Assembly: GCA_026390795.1 (NCBI GenBank)
Contig: JAPLFG010000003.1
Location: 434,001 to 498,000 of the forward strand
Direction of reading: 5' to 3'
Length of the DNA: 64,000 nt
From: Ignavibacteriales bacterium
GTDB lineage: Bacteria > Bacteroidota > Ignavibacteria > Ignavibacteriales > Melioribacteraceae
The first letter of the stretch is position 1. Each line of letters opens with the position of its first letter. The position numbers were made by a program, and so were the translations under genes. Under the pieces are notes generated by a model. It did no database searches. It had not been told where the DNA came from and saw only the letters and a list, made by a program, of their open reading frames with translations. This document shows, piece by piece, positions 17,062 through 25,614 of the stretch.

Positions 17062-18456
17062 CTATTTCATAAGTTTTTCGATATCACCAATTTCAACGGG
17101 AAATTTATTACCTAAAACCTCACATCCGTTTGCCGTTATTAAGACCGTATCTTCAATTCTGGCGCTCGCTTTCCAATAATTTTGTTTAACTGTATTATCA
17201 CCTTCATATAAATAGATATGAGGTTCGAAAGCATAAATCATGTTTTCTTTTAAAATATAATCAGCTGGGCTAGGATCGTGAACATCTAAACCGACGCAAT
17301 GACCCAAACCGGCAGGAATATAATTTCTATATCTACCGGTATTAATAATATCTTGTTTATTCCCCGTAATTATTCCTTTCTCAAGCATTTTACTTAAAAT
17401 TATATCTCGGCTGAGAGAGTAAAGATAATTATAACTTACCCCAGGTTTTGCTGCTTGAATGACAGCTTTATATGCTTCAAGTACAATATTGTAAACAGTG
17501 TTTTGTTCAGATGAAAATTTCCCGTTAACAGGAAAAGTTCTAGTAACATCCGATGCATAGTAAGAGTATTCAGCACCGAAATCGATCATTACCAAATCGC
17601 CCGATTGCATTTGAGTATTGTTCAAATCATAATGTATTGTGTTTACATTTTTACCGGAAGCAATAATTGCCGGAAATGCTAATCTTTTACATCCATTCAG
17701 TTTAGAAATTAAATCCATTACCGCTTCAACTTCATACTCGTACTTTCCCGGTTTTATCATTTTGACTGCTTCGAAAAATGCTTGATGCGATACATTCACC
17801 GATTTACGAATCGCGTTAATTTCATTTGCGCTTTTAATAACTCTCAATTGATTAACGACCGCATCAATAAAAAAAACTTGTGGAATTACAGCCCCGCATT
17901 TGTAAAAAGAATCTGAGACTTCTGCGTTCACAGCAAAATTAGCATAGACCGATTTGTACTTTCCCGTATTCAAATAAAAACGGATCAGTTTTTGAAAGTC
18001 TTCATAGGCATATGCTGAATCCGCACCGTATTTTTCTTTAGCACCATTAATTCCGCTTACTTGACCTAACCAATTTAAATTAGTGCCGAATCTTTCTTTT
18101 TCAACGAACATAATTAATTCAACTGCTGAAGCATTTTTTCTAAGAACAGCAATAGAGTTAGGTTCTTCAAAACCGGTCAGATAATAAAAATTTGAAGCGG
18201 CTCTAAACTCGTAATCTACATCACCGTTACGCAAGTATAAGCCGTTTGTTGTAATCACGACTATTGCGTCATTAGGAATACTATTAATTAATTCGATCCT
18301 TCGTTGCCTCGCAGTGTTATAATCATATGAAGATTCATACAAAGATAATTTTTCCGGATACTGAAATGGTGATTCGATTGGATTTACAATTTGTTCAGTA
18401 CAATAAGTACACGCAAATACAAGTAAGGATCCTAAAACTATTTTCTTGATTCTCAT
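17062..18456 (-). CDS. Exported Xaa-Pro aminopeptidase (M24B), probable lipoprotein
   Basis: 464 residues. The N-terminus is hydrophobic and ends at a Cys ('LVFAC', Cys16), an imperfect lipobox; either lipoprotein or ordinary signal peptide is possible. Residues about 45-170 resemble the N-domain of PepP-type aminopeptidases ('EFRAASNFYYLTGFEEP'). The C-terminal pita-bread domain has the dinuclear metal ligands: Asp in 'VMIDFGAEY', Asp in 'SDVTRTFPV', His in 'GLGHCVGLDVHD', Glu in 'AFEPHIY' and Glu in 'ARIEDTVLI'. It would remove N-terminal residues preceding proline from peptides in the envelope. The ribosome site ggag is well placed upstream. It is a single-gene unit convergent with gpsA. 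Confidence 0.9.
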   Translation of the reverse strand: MRIKKIVLGSLLVFACTYCTEQIVNPIESPFQYPEKLSLYESSYDYNTARQRRIELINSIPNDAIVVITTNGLYLRNGDVDYEFRAASNFYYLTGFEEPNSIAVLRKNASAVELIMFVEKERFGTNLNWLGQVSGINGAKEKYGADSAYAYEDFQKLIRFYLNTGKYKSVYANFAVNAEVSDSFYKCGAVIPQVFFIDAVVNQLRVIKSANEINAIRKSVNVSHQAFFEAVKMIKPGKYEYEVEAVMDLISKLNGCKRLAFPAIIASGKNVNTIHYDLNNTQMQSGDLVMIDFGAEYSYYASDVTRTFPVNGKFSSEQNTVYNIVLEAYKAVIQAAKPGVSYNYLYSLSRDIILSKMLEKGIITGNKQDIINTGRYRNYIPAGLGHCVGLDVHDPSPADYILKENMIYAFEPHIYLYEGDNTVKQNYWKASARIEDTVLITANGCEVLGNKFPVEIGDIEKLMK

Positions 18457-18656
18457 CTTTACTCCAATATTATATTTAATGAATCCCTATCTTTTATAGT
18501 GTGATTAAGTTATGAAGAATATACTTCCCTCAAGACTCAATGGAAATACAATAAATAGTAGACTGCATATAAATGTGGTTTATAAGTTACACAGAGGTAA
18601 TAATGCTTTTTAAAATCCCATTTGATTATATTTAATATATAATAATATTTAATCCT

Positions 18657-20834
18657 ATGGTTGATCCCTTAAATCAGTCCGTCCAATATTTAAAATCCGT
18701 AGGACCAAAACGGGCGGAATCCTTTTCTAAGATCGGTATTCACTCAATTAAAGATCTTCTCTTTTACTTTCCTTCCCGTTATTTAGACCGTTCGACAATT
18801 TTAAATTGCATCAAAGTTGTTCAGTATGTTGTGAATGGTTATGAGGGTGAAGTTACAATAATAGGTGAGGTGCTTGATACTGAAGTTCATTACTATAATA
18901 GAAAGCAAGTCTTTAAAGTAAGAATGAAAGACGCATCGGGATTTTTTGATTGTGTCTGGTTCCAAGGAGCTAAATATTTTAAAGATGTTTTCAACACAGG
19001 CGATCATTTCGCAATTTCGGCAAAACCGGTTTTAACTAAGTATGGTCATCTTCAATTTGTGCATCCGGACTTTGACCGTTTTGCTGAAAAAGAATCAAAA
19101 GACTTTTTAAACACTGGTAAGATTATACCGTTTTACCGCGTTCAAAAAGAATTACGCGAAACTAATCTCGGCGATCTTAGTTTACGCCGAATCATCAATC
19201 AAGCTGTTGAAACATATTCAACTCAACTTGCCGAATCGCTTCCCGATTTTATTATTAAAGAAAATAAGCTTCTTGGAATTATTCCGACGGTACAGAATAT
19301 GCATTCGCCGAAAGATTATCCTTTGCTTGATGAAGCGAAACATCGCCTTAAGTACGAGGAGTTATTCTATTTTGAATGCCTTGTGGCGATGAGAAAGCAT
19401 TTTATCAAAGAGAAGAAAAAAGGTTTTTCTTTTAAAACAAAAAAGGCACCGCTCAAGCAGTTTTTGAAATCGCTACCGTTTGAGTTGACCGAATCTCAAT
19501 TAAAAGTTTTAACCGAAATAAGAAAAGACCTCGAGAGCGATGAACCGATGAACCGTTTGCTTCAGGGTGATGTTGGAAGCGGGAAGACAATAGTTGCTTT
19601 GATCAGTATGCTGATAATTGTTGAAAATAATTTTCAAGCTGTACTGATGGCACCGACAGAAATTTTAGCTGATCAACACTTCAAAAGAATTTCCGAATTT
19701 GTTCAGCCGCTCGGTTTAAAAGTAGACGAAGTGATTGGCGGACAAAAAATATCTGTGAGGGACGACACATTAAAAAAAATCCGTGAAGGAGAAACAAATA
19801 TTATCATCGGCACTCATGCACTGATCGAGGAGAATGTTGAGTTCAACAAACTTGGTTTAGTGGTGATTGATGAACAGCACCGCTTTGGGGTTATGCAGAG
19901 ATCAACTCTTGTTCAGAAAGGTTTGCAAGCGGATGTTCTCATAATGACTGCCACTCCAATTCCTAGAACATTGACAATGACACTCTACGGCGATCTCGAT
20001 GTTTCGGTTATAGATCAGATGCCACAAAATAGAAAACCGATAAAAACAATTTTGCGTGGAGAGAGGAAGCTGCCGGATATTTACAACTTCATAAGAACTA
20101 AAGCGAAGGATGGCTACCAAACATTTTTAGTTTATCCGCTTGTGGAAGAATCCGAGAAGATAGAACTCAAAGCGGCGCAAAAATATTTTGAGGAATTAAG
20201 CCGAGATCAATTGAAGGATTTACGCTTATGCTTGATACACGGCAGAATGAATTGGAAAGAGAAAGAAAAAATAATGTTCGACTTTGCCGATCGGAAATAT
20301 GACGTGCTCGTTTCGACCACGGTAATTGAGGTCGGAATTGATATACCGGATGCAAACATTATTGTAATTAACGATGCGTTCCGATTTGGTTTATCACAAC
20401 TCCATCAATTGCGCGGAAGAGTCGGAAGAAGCGAGAAGCAGGCATACTGTATTCTCGTCACTAAGGATGAACTTGCAGTCAAATCAAATCAATTCAATTT
20501 CAATTTCGATTTTCTTTCTCCCGAGCAAATTGAAAAGAACAAAACAGTCATCCGCCTTAACTCTATGGTAAAATACACAAGCGGGTTCGATCTTTCCGAA
20601 ATTGATATGAAACTCCGCGGACCAGGAAATATTTTTGGAACTCAGCAGAGCGGTTTGCCGGAATTAAAATATGCCAACATAATTGAAGACTCCAAAATTT
20701 TATTTGACGCACGCGCTGCGGCTTTTTTAATCATCGATGGTGATCCGCTGCTAACTCACCAGGACAATTCACTTATCAAAAGAACTCTTCAAGAAAATTA
20801 TTCCCAGCACATTCATCTTGCTCAGATCGCTTGA
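18657..20834 (+). CDS. recG: ATP-dependent DNA helicase RecG
   Basis: 725 residues, slightly longer than average. RecG remodels stalled forks and branched DNA. The N-terminal wedge/OB region contains 'SVQYLKSVGPKRAESFSKIGI' split motifs and 'FKVRMKDASG'. Helicase motifs: Walker A GDVGSGKT at about 304-311, DEQH at about 405-408, 'MTATPIPRTL', 'VSTTVIEVGIDIPDAN' and 'QLRGRVGRS', followed by the RecG C-terminus with 'LRGPGNIFGTQQSGLPEL'. It starts after a 200-nt AT-rich spacer. Confidence 0.97.
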   Translation: MVDPLNQSVQYLKSVGPKRAESFSKIGIHSIKDLLFYFPSRYLDRSTILNCIKVVQYVVNGYEGEVTIIGEVLDTEVHYYNRKQVFKVRMKDASGFFDCVWFQGAKYFKDVFNTGDHFAISAKPVLTKYGHLQFVHPDFDRFAEKESKDFLNTGKIIPFYRVQKELRETNLGDLSLRRIINQAVETYSTQLAESLPDFIIKENKLLGIIPTVQNMHSPKDYPLLDEAKHRLKYEELFYFECLVAMRKHFIKEKKKGFSFKTKKAPLKQFLKSLPFELTESQLKVLTEIRKDLESDEPMNRLLQGDVGSGKTIVALISMLIIVENNFQAVLMAPTEILADQHFKRISEFVQPLGLKVDEVIGGQKISVRDDTLKKIREGETNIIIGTHALIEENVEFNKLGLVVIDEQHRFGVMQRSTLVQKGLQADVLIMTATPIPRTLTMTLYGDLDVSVIDQMPQNRKPIKTILRGERKLPDIYNFIRTKAKDGYQTFLVYPLVEESEKIELKAAQKYFEELSRDQLKDLRLCLIHGRMNWKEKEKIMFDFADRKYDVLVSTTVIEVGIDIPDANIIVINDAFRFGLSQLHQLRGRVGRSEKQAYCILVTKDELAVKSNQFNFNFDFLSPEQIEKNKTVIRLNSMVKYTSGFDLSEIDMKLRGPGNIFGTQQSGLPELKYANIIEDSKILFDARAAAFLIIDGDPLLTHQDNSLIKRTLQENYSQHIHLAQIA

Positions 20835-20908
20835 GCAGTTCCGGAAATTTTTTCTCCTCACTCATCGTGCCAAAAATTTTTTTTCCGAAAAATATTTTTT
20901 ACAATTTG

Positions 20909-20938
20909 TTGCAAAAAAAAATTAATTGGTTATATTTC
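20909..20938 (+). promoter_or_regulatory. Candidate promoter of the ATP-grasp/GNAT/kamA cassette
   Basis: TTGCAA (20909-20914) and TATATT (20931-20936) are 16 nt apart, resembling a sigma70 pair; alternatively TTTG at 20905-20908 with TATATTTC at 20931-20938 (22-nt spacer) is an imperfect Bacteroidota-type pair. It lies about 15-40 nt before the cassette's first start codon. Confidence 0.35.
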
Positions 20939-20950
20939 TATTAGAAAATT

Positions 20951-22042
20951 TTGGAAGGAAGCATTATTAGTTCTTATCTACCAAATAAAAAGTTAAAAGT
21001 TGCTCTCACATATAATGTCAAACCGGAAGAAAATAATTTTTCCGACACAATACCTCTCTCTCTTCATGAAAAATCAGCAGAAACATTCAATGATACTTAC
21101 GCAGAGTGGGATACAATCGAGACAGTGAACGCACTAAGAGACGCATTAGAACTTTTTCACGACGTAACGATGATCGAAGCGAATGAAAATGCATTTGAAA
21201 ATTTTAAAAAAGTAAAACCGGATATTGTCTTCAATGTAGCTGAATGTGCAAACGGTATAAGTCGGGAAGCACAGATACCTGCAATGCTCGACATGCTGCA
21301 AATTCCTTATACCGGTTCCGATCCATTGACACTTACAACTTGTCTTGATAAAGCGCGGGCAAAAGAAGTTCTGTCATATCATAATATTCATACGGCAAAA
21401 TTTTTATTGATCGAAACTCTAGAAGATCTCGCAAATTTCAGTTTGAAATTCCCGGTTATGATCAAACCTGTAGCCGAAGGATCAAGTAAAGGGATTTTTA
21501 ATTCTTCTCTTGTTAAAAATATTAGTGAACTCACCGAGAGACTTTCAACGAATCTTGAAATTTATAATCAACCCTTCCTTGTTGAAGAATACTTACCCGG
21601 AAGAGAATTTACAGTAGCATTGATTGGAAATGATTCCGAAACAGAAGTTTTACCTATTGTTGAAATAAATTTGCATGAACTTCCAAAGGAATTAGCACCG
21701 ATCTATTCTTATGAAGCCAAGTGGATTGCAGACACACGGGAAAATCCTTTGAACATTTTTAGCTGTCCTGCCGATATTGACAAGACACTATATAAAAAGA
21801 TAGAAGACATAGCTCTTAGAACTTACAAAGTGCTGCGCTGCAAAGACTGGAGCCGTGTTGATGTTCGACTCGATGCCGATGGCGAACCGAACATAATTGA
21901 AGTTAATCCTCTACCGGGAATACTTCCCGATCCGAAAGACAATTCATGTTTTCCAAAGGCGGCACGCGTACACGGGCTCTCTTATGAAGAGATGATTAAC
22001 AAAGTTTTATTAACTGCGGCTAAGAGATATAATTTATTATGA
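20951..22042 (+). CDS. Ddl-fold ATP-grasp ligase 1 (D-alanine-D-alanine ligase family, substrate unknown)
   Basis: 363 residues. The ATP-grasp core is clear: 'MIKPVAEGSSKG' at 170-181, 'VEEYLPGREF' in the adenine-binding segment, Arg302 and Asp304 in 'SRVDVRLD', and Glu317/Asn319 in 'IEVNPLPG', which bind Mg-ATP. True Ddl enzymes have an N-terminal GGxSxE motif and an 'NTxPGMT' substrate loop; neither is present here ('EVNPLPGILPDP'). It is therefore an amino-acid or peptide amide ligase of unknown substrate. The start is TTG at 20951, just before the sequence ggaagg; the exact start is uncertain. It overlaps the paralogous second ligase by 4 nt. Confidence 0.85.
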   Translation: MEGSIISSYLPNKKLKVALTYNVKPEENNFSDTIPLSLHEKSAETFNDTYAEWDTIETVNALRDALELFHDVTMIEANENAFENFKKVKPDIVFNVAECANGISREAQIPAMLDMLQIPYTGSDPLTLTTCLDKARAKEVLSYHNIHTAKFLLIETLEDLANFSLKFPVMIKPVAEGSSKGIFNSSLVKNISELTERLSTNLEIYNQPFLVEEYLPGREFTVALIGNDSETEVLPIVEINLHELPKELAPIYSYEAKWIADTRENPLNIFSCPADIDKTLYKKIEDIALRTYKVLRCKDWSRVDVRLDADGEPNIIEVNPLPGILPDPKDNSCFPKAARVHGLSYEEMINKVLLTAAKRYNLL

Positions 22043-23097
22043 ACCTAGAACAGAAAGTGTTGATCTGTTATAATGAACCGACCCGTTTTTACGATAATTA
22101 CATTGGGAAAAATGTTTCCGATAGTAAAGAGAACGTTGATTTATCCGAACGTGAATTTTTAAAACAGATCACAATGATTAAGAAATCGCTTTCCAAAAAA
22201 TATATGAGTGTTGAAACCCTCGCGGTGAACAGCGATATAAAATTGGCAATGAAGAAAATTCTCCATTACTCACCGGATTTGATTTTTAATTTTGTAGAAT
22301 CGGTTGAGGGGAATTCAAACTTAGAAAGTTACGTTGCCGGTCTTTTTGATCTGATGGAAATTCCTTATACCGGGAATGGTCCTGTTAGTCTTGGCAACTG
22401 CCTAATCAAATCCAGGACGAAACAAATACTGCAGTCGCATGGTGTAAGAACTCCAAAACATATGATTGTGAACGTGAACCAGTATCCGGAAAAAAATAAT
22501 TTCTTATTGAAATTTCCTGTAATCCTAAAACTAGCCCGAGAAGACGCAAGTATCGGTATTTCGGAATTATCGGTCGTAAATAAATTCGATTCGTTGAAAG
22601 AAAGATTAGAATACCTATTCGGTTCGTTCAATCAAGAAGTTTTAATTGAAGAATACATTGACGGACGCGAATTAAACGTTGCAATACTAGGGAACCAGAT
22701 TCTACCAATTTCGGAAATTCGTTTTGACGGACTACCGGATGAGTTTCCTAAAATTGTTACGTATGAAGCAAAATGGTCGCCGGAAAGTGTCTATTTCAAA
22801 AATACAATTCCAAGATGTCCCGCACCTCTTGATGACAACCTGAAACAAAAAATTGAGAAGATGGCAATGGAAGCATTCGAAGCTCTGGAATGCCGGGACT
22901 ATGCGCGCGTTGACATCCGCTTGAATCAGAGAAATGTTCCTTATGTTATTGAAGTGAATCCTAATCCGGATATTTCTCCCGATACCGGTTTTGTCCGTTC
23001 TGCTGCAACCGCGGGTATTGGCTATGATGAATTGCTTTTTAAAATTTCAACTTTCGCATTAAAGAGAATGACATATGATACGCAAGCTGCAAGCTAG
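22039..23097 (+). CDS. Ddl-fold ATP-grasp ligase 2
   Basis: 352 residues, a divergent paralogue of the preceding protein with the same order of motifs: 'VVESVEG'-type N-domain contact region, 'PYTGNGPVSLGNCLIKSRTK', 'ILKLAREDASIG', 'IEEYIDGREL', 'ARVDIRLN' and 'IEVNPNPDISPDTGF'. ATP/Mg ligands are kept, but the Gly/Ser-rich lid of ligase 1 (GSSKG) is changed to 'EDASIG'. The 'NPNPD...PDTGF' ending separates it from cell-wall Ddl. ATGA overlap with ligase 1 and a 23-nt overlap with the GNAT gene show tight translational coupling. The substrate is unknown. Confidence 0.85.
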   Translation: MNLEQKVLICYNEPTRFYDNYIGKNVSDSKENVDLSEREFLKQITMIKKSLSKKYMSVETLAVNSDIKLAMKKILHYSPDLIFNFVESVEGNSNLESYVAGLFDLMEIPYTGNGPVSLGNCLIKSRTKQILQSHGVRTPKHMIVNVNQYPEKNNFLLKFPVILKLAREDASIGISELSVVNKFDSLKERLEYLFGSFNQEVLIEEYIDGRELNVAILGNQILPISEIRFDGLPDEFPKIVTYEAKWSPESVYFKNTIPRCPAPLDDNLKQKIEKMAMEAFEALECRDYARVDIRLNQRNVPYVIEVNPNPDISPDTGFVRSAATAGIGYDELLFKISTFALKRMTYDTQAAS

Positions 23098-23548
23098 TGA
23101 TAGAGCGAAACTTGTCTCTATCATTGAGACTACACATAATTTTACTGAAGACGAAAAAAAAGTTGCAATTGAATTAATTGACGAAGCGATCGCTAATCCG
23201 AATCATGAATATTACAATGTATTCGTTTCGGAAAATGAAAATAAAATTGATGGTTACCATTGTGTTGGTAAAAGAGCGCTGACCGACGGCGTGTTTGATC
23301 TATTTTGGATTGTTGTTGACGGTTCTACTCAAAACAAAGGAATCGGCAAACAACTTCTGGATCATTCTGAAAATTTTGTGAAAGAAAGCAACGGAAGATG
23401 GATACTTGCCGAAACATCTTCTAAGGATAGCTACAACGCTACAAGAAATTTTTATATGAGGAATAAATACTCGATAGTCTCCCAAATAAAAGATTTTTAC
23501 GCTGTCAACGACAACTTGATTGTCTTTGGCAAGTACATTAAAACATAA
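23075..23548 (+). CDS. GNAT-family N-acetyltransferase of the kamA cassette
   Basis: 157 residues, a single GNAT domain. The acetyl-CoA pyrophosphate loop is 'QNKGIGKQLL' at about 86-95 (QxxGxG), preceded by the beta-4 strand 'LFWIVVD', and followed by 'ILAETSSKDSYNATRNFYMRNKY'-type beta-5/helix-4 elements. Acetylation of an amine is the expected chemistry. Because lysine 2,3-aminomutase follows 26 nt later, the precedent is AblB, which acetylates beta-lysine to N-epsilon-acetyl-beta-lysine; however AblB is much longer (about 270 residues), so this is not clearly an orthologue. It overlaps ligase 2 by 23 nt. Confidence 0.85.
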   Translation: MIRKLQASDRAKLVSIIETTHNFTEDEKKVAIELIDEAIANPNHEYYNVFVSENENKIDGYHCVGKRALTDGVFDLFWIVVDGSTQNKGIGKQLLDHSENFVKESNGRWILAETSSKDSYNATRNFYMRNKYSIVSQIKDFYAVNDNLIVFGKYIKT

Positions 23549-23574
23549 ACGGCAAACTATAAAGGGCAACTATC

Positions 23575-24819
23575 ATGGAACTCTGGCAGCAAATGGTTAG
23601 AGATAGCGTTCACTCTGTTGATCAACTTGTGGAGAAGTTTGGAATTGACCGGACAGTAGCAGAGGGCTTGGATGAATTTTTCCAGGCAAGAATAAATCCT
23701 TACTACCTTTCATTAATCCGTGAACCCGGCGATCCGATCTGGAAACAATGTGTTCCGGATAAAGCAGAGCTGGATGATATGGACGGTTTTGAAGATCCTC
23801 TTCAGGAAGATCGAATGAGTCCCGTTCCCAATATTACTCACCGGTATCCGGACAGAGCTTTATTTCTTACAACGAGTCAATGCGGAATGTACTGCCGCTT
23901 CTGTACAAGAAAAAGAAAAGTCGGTAACTCAGATAAAATTTCGATGAAGGAACTTGAATCCGCTTTCAAATACTTGGAAAAGCATACAGAGATTAGAGAT
24001 GTAATTATGTCCGGCGGCGATCCGCTGATGCTTACAGATGTTATGCTGGAAAAGATTTTAAAACGGCTGCGTCAAATTCCTCATTTAGAGATCATCCGCA
24101 TCGGTTCGAAGATGCCGTGCGTTCTTCCGCAGCGAATAACACCAAAGCTTGTTGATATGATAAAGAAGTATCACCCGGTCTATGTTAATACACATTTTAA
24201 TCATCCGTGGGAAATTACACCAGAGAGCACAAAAGCTTGTGAGATGCTCGCTAATGCGGGAATTCCGGTAAGCAATCAAGCTGTTCTGATGAAAGGTGTG
24301 AATGACGATGCCGAAGTGATGAGAGAATTATTTACCAAACTTCTTAAGATTAGAGTGAGACCTTATTACTTGTATATGGCAGATGAAACACGAGGCGCTA
24401 ATCACTTCCGCACATCGCTTGATAAAGGTCTTGAGATCATGCAGAAACTGCGCGGATATACAAGCGGTCTTGCAATTCCTCATTTTGTTATTGACGCACC
24501 CGGCGGCGGCGGTAAGATACCGATTCTTCCGCAATACGTTCTACACCGCGATGAAGACAGAGTTGTTATGAAGAATTACAAAGGTGAGATTTTCGTTTAC
24601 CGAGAAGCTCATAACGGAGAGGCAAAACCGGAAGTTAGTATTCCTATTGAAATAGTGGAGAAGGAAAACGGTTCAAATGGAAATGGTTCGAACGGTTCTA
24701 ATGGTAATGGCTCTAACGGCAACGGATCCAATGGCAACGGTTCTAACGGTTCATCTAAGAAACCGAAGAATTATAAAGAGAAAGTTGAAGTAACAGAAGT
24801 TGCGACAAGTAATAATTGA
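23575..24819 (+). CDS. kamA: Lysine 2,3-aminomutase (radical SAM, PLP) with Asn/Gly/Ser tail
   Basis: 414 residues. KamA converts L-lysine to L-beta-lysine. The [4Fe-4S] motif CxxxCxxC is Cys103, Cys107, Cys110 ('CGMYCRFC'). Asp270 and Asp307 are spaced 37 residues apart exactly as the two lysine-binding aspartates of clostridial KamA, and Lys314 in 'DAPGGGGKIP' is the PLP lysine. This argues for lysine rather than glutamate as substrate and against the shorter EpmB. Unusually, after the conserved 'KNYKGEIFVYRE' end there is a low-complexity run of Asn-Gly-Ser repeats (about 364-396) and a charged end. The gene closes a four-gene cassette with two ATP-grasp ligases and a GNAT enzyme. Confidence 0.95.
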   Translation: MELWQQMVRDSVHSVDQLVEKFGIDRTVAEGLDEFFQARINPYYLSLIREPGDPIWKQCVPDKAELDDMDGFEDPLQEDRMSPVPNITHRYPDRALFLTTSQCGMYCRFCTRKRKVGNSDKISMKELESAFKYLEKHTEIRDVIMSGGDPLMLTDVMLEKILKRLRQIPHLEIIRIGSKMPCVLPQRITPKLVDMIKKYHPVYVNTHFNHPWEITPESTKACEMLANAGIPVSNQAVLMKGVNDDAEVMRELFTKLLKIRVRPYYLYMADETRGANHFRTSLDKGLEIMQKLRGYTSGLAIPHFVIDAPGGGGKIPILPQYVLHRDEDRVVMKNYKGEIFVYREAHNGEAKPEVSIPIEIVEKENGSNGNGSNGSNGNGSNGNGSNGNGSNGSSKKPKNYKEKVEVTEVATSNN

Positions 24820-24830
24820 CGGCTTCACTT

Positions 24831-24857
24831 CTGTCATGCTGAACTTGTTTCAGCATT
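24831..24857. repeat. Short palindromic intergenic repeat (TGTCATGCTGAACTTG type)
   Basis: Stem atgctgaa (24836-24843) and ttcagcat (24849-24856) around a 5-nt loop, directly after kamA and before its terminator. The word is a familiar dispersed bacterial intergenic hairpin. No T-tract follows. Confidence 0.55.
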
Positions 24858-24865
24858 TATAGAAT

Positions 24866-24895
24866 TAAAATCCCGGTCTAGCCGGGATTTTTTTA
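24866..24895. terminator. Bidirectional terminator between kamA and the beta-barrel genes
   Basis: Stem atcccgg (24870-24876) and ccgggat (24882-24888) with loop tctag, flanked by A-rich sequence on the left and seven Ts on the right, so it can end both kamA (+) and the convergent barrel gene (-). Nearly the same hairpin occurs at 29700-29729. Confidence 0.9.
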
Positions 24896-24945
24896 TAATC
24901 TTCGTACTTATTTTAGCCGCAAAAGAATGTGGCAGGTTATAAACG

Positions 24946-25569
24946 TTATATTCTAAATAGTAATCCCACAGACAAACTTACACCGGAAAGATTTACTTTT
25001 ACTCCAGACATAAGCTTAAGTGCCTCAACATCATTTAGTAACCGGTAATTTATCTCTCCGAGTAAATATAGATTTCCATCTAATTTATATTCTGAGCCAA
25101 TTTTCATTTCAAATCCAAAGCCGCTGTCACGGACACTAAATGGCCGAAACAGGGGCATATCATCTAATACCAGTACCTCACTCTCACGGAATATATATGA
25201 CATTCCTGCACCTGTATATAACTTAAATTCAGAACCGGTAAGAAAAATGTATTCATAACCTAAAGTTACCGGATAAGATGTAAATGTATAATGGTCGCTT
25301 CCCCATCCGCCGTAATCATGAGATAATTTTGAGCGTGTTATCTCACCGTTTAAGTATAATCGATTGTTTTCATTTATAGCATATTTAATTCCAAGATTAA
25401 CACTGTAGTAAAATCTATCGATATTAGAGTTATAATTTCCTGGTGATTCGTATCCTGTATTTCTCATTGCTGAATAATTCAATCCTCCTTTTACGTAAAC
25501 CGATAAATTGCTCTGAGCCGACGAGAAGGAAGTGAGAACAAATGTAATGATGATAAGATAATATTTCAT
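24946..25569 (-). CDS. Outer-membrane beta-barrel protein, paralogue A
   Basis: 207 residues. A signal peptide ends near 'FSSAQS' (about residue 19). The remainder is alternating amphipathic strands rich in Tyr and Gly with turns such as 'NENNRLYLNGEI', 'YPVTLGYEYIFL', 'GAGMSYIF', 'GSEYKLDGNLYLLGEINYRL', ending in '...GLLFRI' with a terminal strand; this is the eight-strand OMP_b-brl/opacity-porin type. It is a tandem paralogue of the gene at 25615-26226, with strong similarity throughout. Function unknown; probably a small structural or adhesion barrel. Confidence 0.8.
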   Translation of the reverse strand: MKYYLIIITFVLTSFSSAQSNLSVYVKGGLNYSAMRNTGYESPGNYNSNIDRFYYSVNLGIKYAINENNRLYLNGEITRSKLSHDYGGWGSDHYTFTSYPVTLGYEYIFLTGSEFKLYTGAGMSYIFRESEVLVLDDMPLFRPFSVRDSGFGFEMKIGSEYKLDGNLYLLGEINYRLLNDVEALKLMSGVKVNLSGVSLSVGLLFRI

Positions 25570-25600
25570 AGAGACCCTTTTTAGTTTTGCCGCATATCGG

Positions 25601-25610
25601 CTCTACCGCT
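25601..25610 (-). promoter_or_regulatory. Shared leader motif AGCGGTAGAG, copy 1
   Basis: On the minus strand AGCGGTAGAG lies 32 nt upstream of the start of barrel A. The same 10-mer lies 33 nt upstream of barrel B (26259-26268). Either a common leader/regulatory element or a remnant of the duplicated unit. Confidence 0.35.
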
Positions 25611-25614
25611 TAAT

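Noticed and set aside
18457-18656. Possible small RNA or tRNA in the spacer upstream of recG
   Set aside because: Looked through both strands and found no cloverleaf, no strong hairpin and no reading frame; only AT-rich sequence.
20951-23097. Calling the two ATP-grasp genes ddl (D-alanine-D-alanine ligase)
   Set aside because: Overall fold fits, but the N-terminal GGxSxE and the NTxPGMT-type substrate loop are missing in both, and the context is KamA/GNAT rather than cell-wall genes.
24667-24762. Short regular repeat as a possible CRISPR or minisatellite
   Set aside because: The repeat is in frame within kamA and encodes an Asn-Gly-Ser tail; there are no spacers. No CRISPR array was seen anywhere in the window.
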